Under the pieces are notes generated by a model, which was not told the origin of the DNA, made no database searches, and saw only the letters and a program-made list of their open reading frames with translations. From Candidatus Solirubrobacter pratensis (GTDB lineage: Bacteria; Actinomycetota; Thermoleophilia; Solirubrobacterales; Solirubrobacteraceae), in assembly GCF_000425945.1 (NCBI RefSeq), contig NZ_AUEK01000006.1, positions 558,001 through 622,000 of the forward strand: 64,000 nucleotides of DNA, given 5' to 3'. Shown here piece by piece: positions 61,647-64,000 of the stretch. The translations under genes and the position numbers were made by a program. Numbering within the stretch: the stretch's first letter is position 1; every line of letters begins with the position of its first letter.

Positions 61647-63011
61647 ATGAGCGCGTCAGTTCGCGTCGCGTGGATCGCCGTTCTGCTCGCGATCGGCGCG
61701 GTTGCCGTGGCCGGCTGCGGGGGCCACAAGCAGAAGGGCGGTGGGACGCGCGCCGGCGGCTCGATCAACGTCGCGATCGTCGACACCCCGAACATGCAGG
61801 ACCTCGCCCATCTCACGCCGTCGCTGTTCACCGACAGGACCCACATCAAGGTGAACTACACGATCCTCGACGAGGGGACGTTGCGTGAGGTCACCACGCG
61901 CGACGTGGCCTCCAGCGGCCGCCAGTTCGACGTGGTGATGATCGGCCCGTACGAGGCGCCGCAGTTCGGCAAGGACGGGCACATCAGGGACCTCACGCCG
62001 ATGGCCTCCGCCGACCGGGCCTACCGCCTGGACGACGTCATCCCGACGATACGGAAGGCCCTGTCGTACCACGGCAAGCTCTACGCGTCGCCGTTCTACG
62101 GGGAGTCGTCCTTCCTGATGTACCGCAAGGACGTCCTGAAGCGAGCCGGCATCCAGATGCCGACGCACCCGACCTGGAGACAGGTTGCCGAGATCGCCCG
62201 GAGGATCGACACGCCCGCTCGGGCCGGCATCTGCATGCGCGGCAAGCCGGGCTGGGGCGAGCTCGGCGCCTCGTTCGGCACGGTGCTGAACACGTTCGGT
62301 GGAACGTGGTGGTCCGCCAGGCCTGACGGCTCGGTCGGCAGGGCGATGGTCGACCAGCCGCCGTTCCGGCAGGCGCTCCAGTTCTACGTCGACCTCGTCA
62401 GGGACGCGGGCGAGAACGGCGCCGCCGGCGCGAGCTACAACCAGTGCCTCGCCCAGTACCTGCATGGCAAGGTCGCGATGTGGTACGACGCGACCGTCGC
62501 CGCCGGCCTGCTCGAGGCCGACGACAGCGACGTGAAGGGCAAGAACGGCTACGCCCGCGCCCCGGTCGAGCTGACGAGGTCGTCGGGATGGCTCTGGTCG
62601 TGGGCGCTCGCCATCCCGTCGACGTCGAGCAAGGCGGGCCTGGCCTGGAGATACATCTCGTGGGCGAGCGGACCGCAGTACATCCATGAGGCCGGCACGA
62701 GCATCCCCGAGGGGTGGGCGGCGATCCCGCCGGGCACGCGCCGGTCGACCTACGAGATCCCCGAATACCTGAGGGCCGCCCGCGCATTCGCCCGGCCGAC
62801 GCTCGAGGCCATCGAGTCCGCGCCGATCGACGACCCGGGCACGACGAAGCGGCCGGGGCTGCCGGCATCCGGAGCCTACGTCGGCATCCCCGAGTACCAG
62901 GACGTCGGCAACCAGTGCACCGAGCAGTTCTCCGCCGTGATCGCCGGCCGGTCGTCGATCGATTCGGCGCTCAGCAACTGCCAGACGATCGCGTCCCGCG
63001 TCCCGAAGTGA
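61647..63011 (+). CDS. Polyol-type extracellular solute-binding lipoprotein
   Basis: 454 residues. Lipoprotein signal (WIAVLLAIGAVAVAGC), then a family-1 binding protein related to sorbitol/mannitol-binding SmoE/MtlE: INVAIVDTPNMQDLAHLTPS, REVTTRDVASSGRQFDVVMI, YASPFYGESSFLMYRKDVLK, TWRQVAEIARRID and WSWALAIPSTSSKAGLAWRY. It follows a GGGAGGAG ribosome site at ATG 61647. No permease or ATPase gene follows; instead a CHASE-like sensor kinase starts 102 bases downstream, so it may feed ligand to that sensor. Confidence 0.9.
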   Translation: MSASVRVAWIAVLLAIGAVAVAGCGGHKQKGGGTRAGGSINVAIVDTPNMQDLAHLTPSLFTDRTHIKVNYTILDEGTLREVTTRDVASSGRQFDVVMIGPYEAPQFGKDGHIRDLTPMASADRAYRLDDVIPTIRKALSYHGKLYASPFYGESSFLMYRKDVLKRAGIQMPTHPTWRQVAEIARRIDTPARAGICMRGKPGWGELGASFGTVLNTFGGTWWSARPDGSVGRAMVDQPPFRQALQFYVDLVRDAGENGAAGASYNQCLAQYLHGKVAMWYDATVAAGLLEADDSDVKGKNGYARAPVELTRSSGWLWSWALAIPSTSSKAGLAWRYISWASGPQYIHEAGTSIPEGWAAIPPGTRRSTYEIPEYLRAARAFARPTLEAIESAPIDDPGTTKRPGLPASGAYVGIPEYQDVGNQCTEQFSAVIAGRSSIDSALSNCQTIASRVPK

Positions 63012-63113
63012 CGTTCGACCACTGACAGCCACGGCCCGCGGTGCCTCTGACGTCCTGCCTTGCCGGGGGCATGGCGACGGAGCAGAATCAAGGGAATCCC
63101 TCGAAATCTGGCC

Positions 63114-64000
63114 GTGCGGCCGCGACAGATCGCACCTGTAGCGCTGGTCCTCGCGCTCACCGTTGCGGGCTTCATCGCCGCCCGCCTGCTCACCGAGCGG
63201 GATGCGCGACGGGACTCCGAGCGACGCGCCGAGGTCGCGGCGGCGCAGATCGGTGGCCGCCTCGCGCAGGCGGCGTCGCTCACCGAGAGCCTCCGCCGGT
63301 TCATGCTGGACGCCAGCGGCACCGGGGTCACGAGCGACCAGTTCGCGAGGAACGCATCCAGGTGGCTCAGCCCGGCGGGCTTCCCCGCCGCCGCATGGGT
63401 CGAGCGCGTTCCGGGCTCCCGCCGCGCGGCGTACGAGCGGCGTATCGGCCAGCCCATCGTGACACCCGACCAGCGGGTCAGCGGATCCCGCTCCTCCTAC
63501 CTGCCGGCGACGCTGGTGTCCGGCTTCTATCCCATGGCCGTGCCCGGCACCGATCTGAGCGGCGAGCCGGGGATGGCCGCGGCACTCGCTCGCGCGACCC
63601 GCCGCGATGACGTAGCCGGGACCCCTGTGGAACCCCCGAGCACCGGGACCAGCGGGCTCTTCCTCGTCTCGCCGGCGCCGAATCTCGTCGCGGAGGTCCT
63701 CGACCCGGGGTACGTGGTCGTCTTCGTATCGGACCTCACGCTGCGTGCGGCGGCCAGGGGCTCGCCGGCGGTGCGGATCGCGGCCGCAGGCACATCGCCG
63801 GAGAGCCGCGCGAAGACCGTCAGCAGGACGCTCGCCGTCGCAGGGCAGCGGTTCGACGTCGTGGTGCCGCGGGAATCGGTCCGGGACGCCGCGGCGGTGC
63901 TGCCTTGGCTCGTCCTCGCCGCCGGGCTCGTCCTTGCCGCGCTGGCGGTCGCGCTCGGCATCAATGGAGCACGGAGAGCCAGGGCACAGGAAGAGCTCGA
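63114..64000 (+). CDS. CHASE-like sensor protein, N-terminal part (runs off window)
   Basis: GTG at 63114 opens a frame to the right edge (295 codons visible). First helix (IAPVALVLALTVAGFIAARL), an outer domain related to the island kinase (AAAWVERVPGSRRAAYERRI; YVVVFVSDLTL), second helix (VLPWLVLAAGLVLAALAVAL), then a basic linker (GARRARAQEEL) where PAS or kinase domains should follow. The upstream gene is a polyol-binding lipoprotein, 102 bases away on the same strand. The start is uncertain because no clear ribosome site is seen. Confidence 0.75.
   Translation, partial: MRPRQIAPVALVLALTVAGFIAARLLTERDARRDSERRAEVAAAQIGGRLAQAASLTESLRRFMLDASGTGVTSDQFARNASRWLSPAGFPAAAWVERVPGSRRAAYERRIGQPIVTPDQRVSGSRSSYLPATLVSGFYPMAVPGTDLSGEPGMAAALARATRRDDVAGTPVEPPSTGTSGLFLVSPAPNLVAEVLDPGYVVVFVSDLTLRAAARGSPAVRIAAAGTSPESRAKTVSRTLAVAGQRFDVVVPRESVRDAAAVLPWLVLAAGLVLAALAVALGINGARRARAQEEL

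Overview
The window is chromosomal DNA of very high GC content from an actinobacterium. Its dense, overlapping genes, frequent GTG/TTG starts, split LigD-type repair genes, egtB-egtD, mprAB-like regulators and polyol-binding lipoproteins suggest the Thermoleophilia/Solirubrobacterales group. That placement is an inference from gene content only; no ribosomal RNA is present.

From 1 to 46.5 kb the sequence is mostly intact housekeeping and stress genes. In order: a kynureninase tail; a YihY membrane protein; a Ca2+/H+ antiporter with a dehalogenase-type phosphatase; a GH3 beta-glucosidase with its LysR regulator; a metal-stress block (copA, copZ, thioredoxin, an ArsR-ArsC fusion, a VOC protein); a polysaccharide deacetylase; a secreted 5'-nucleotidase; and a LysR / MntR-type regulator / archaeal-type thymidylate synthase operon. 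LigD-like functions are split over three separate genes: phosphoesterase at 12.3 kb, ligase at 17.5 kb, polymerase at 18.9 kb. Next come glycerate kinase, a SIMPL-like secreted protein, a second deacetylase, gpsA, an MprAB-like two-component system divergent from an HtrA/PepD-like protease, a MoxR-VWA-DUF58-VWA operon, egtB-egtD for ergothioneine, a MarR/SRPBCC pair, an ECF sigma factor fused to a zinc finger and membrane segment, a HTH-ClpN protein, a MrfA-like helicase, an M23 peptidase / AraC / VOC run, a GGDEF-EAL protein, a 29-residue peptide with its own ribosome site and terminator, a DUF5317 protein and an MFS exporter.

At 46,480 lies tRNA-Phe(GAA). Its 3' half is repeated at 55,451-55,495, directly followed by a good intrinsic terminator. 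The 8.9 kb between the copies is a decayed genomic island. It contains a frameshifted tyrosine integrase and fragments of epoxide hydrolase, SEC-C, STAS, MMPL, SDR, MFS and AAA/LuxR genes. A few genes in it look intact: an orphan sugar-binding lipoprotein, a large CHASE-like/PAS/GAF histidine kinase, a muconolactone-isomerase/DUF3237 fusion and a LysR regulator. A second degenerate integrase lies just to the right of the second tRNA copy, so the site was probably used more than once.

From 55.9 kb to the end there is a carboxylesterase, unidentified and possibly remnant open frames, a TetR-controlled NAD(P)-binding protein plus DUF3533-like membrane protein, and a polyol-type binding lipoprotein followed by another CHASE-like sensor that runs off the window. 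The lipoprotein/sensor pairing therefore occurs twice, once inside and once outside the island, with no permease genes at either place. Small inverted-repeat elements (37,483-37,655; 32,965-33,069; 34,389-35,046) and several well-formed operator palindromes are not explained by the coding genes.
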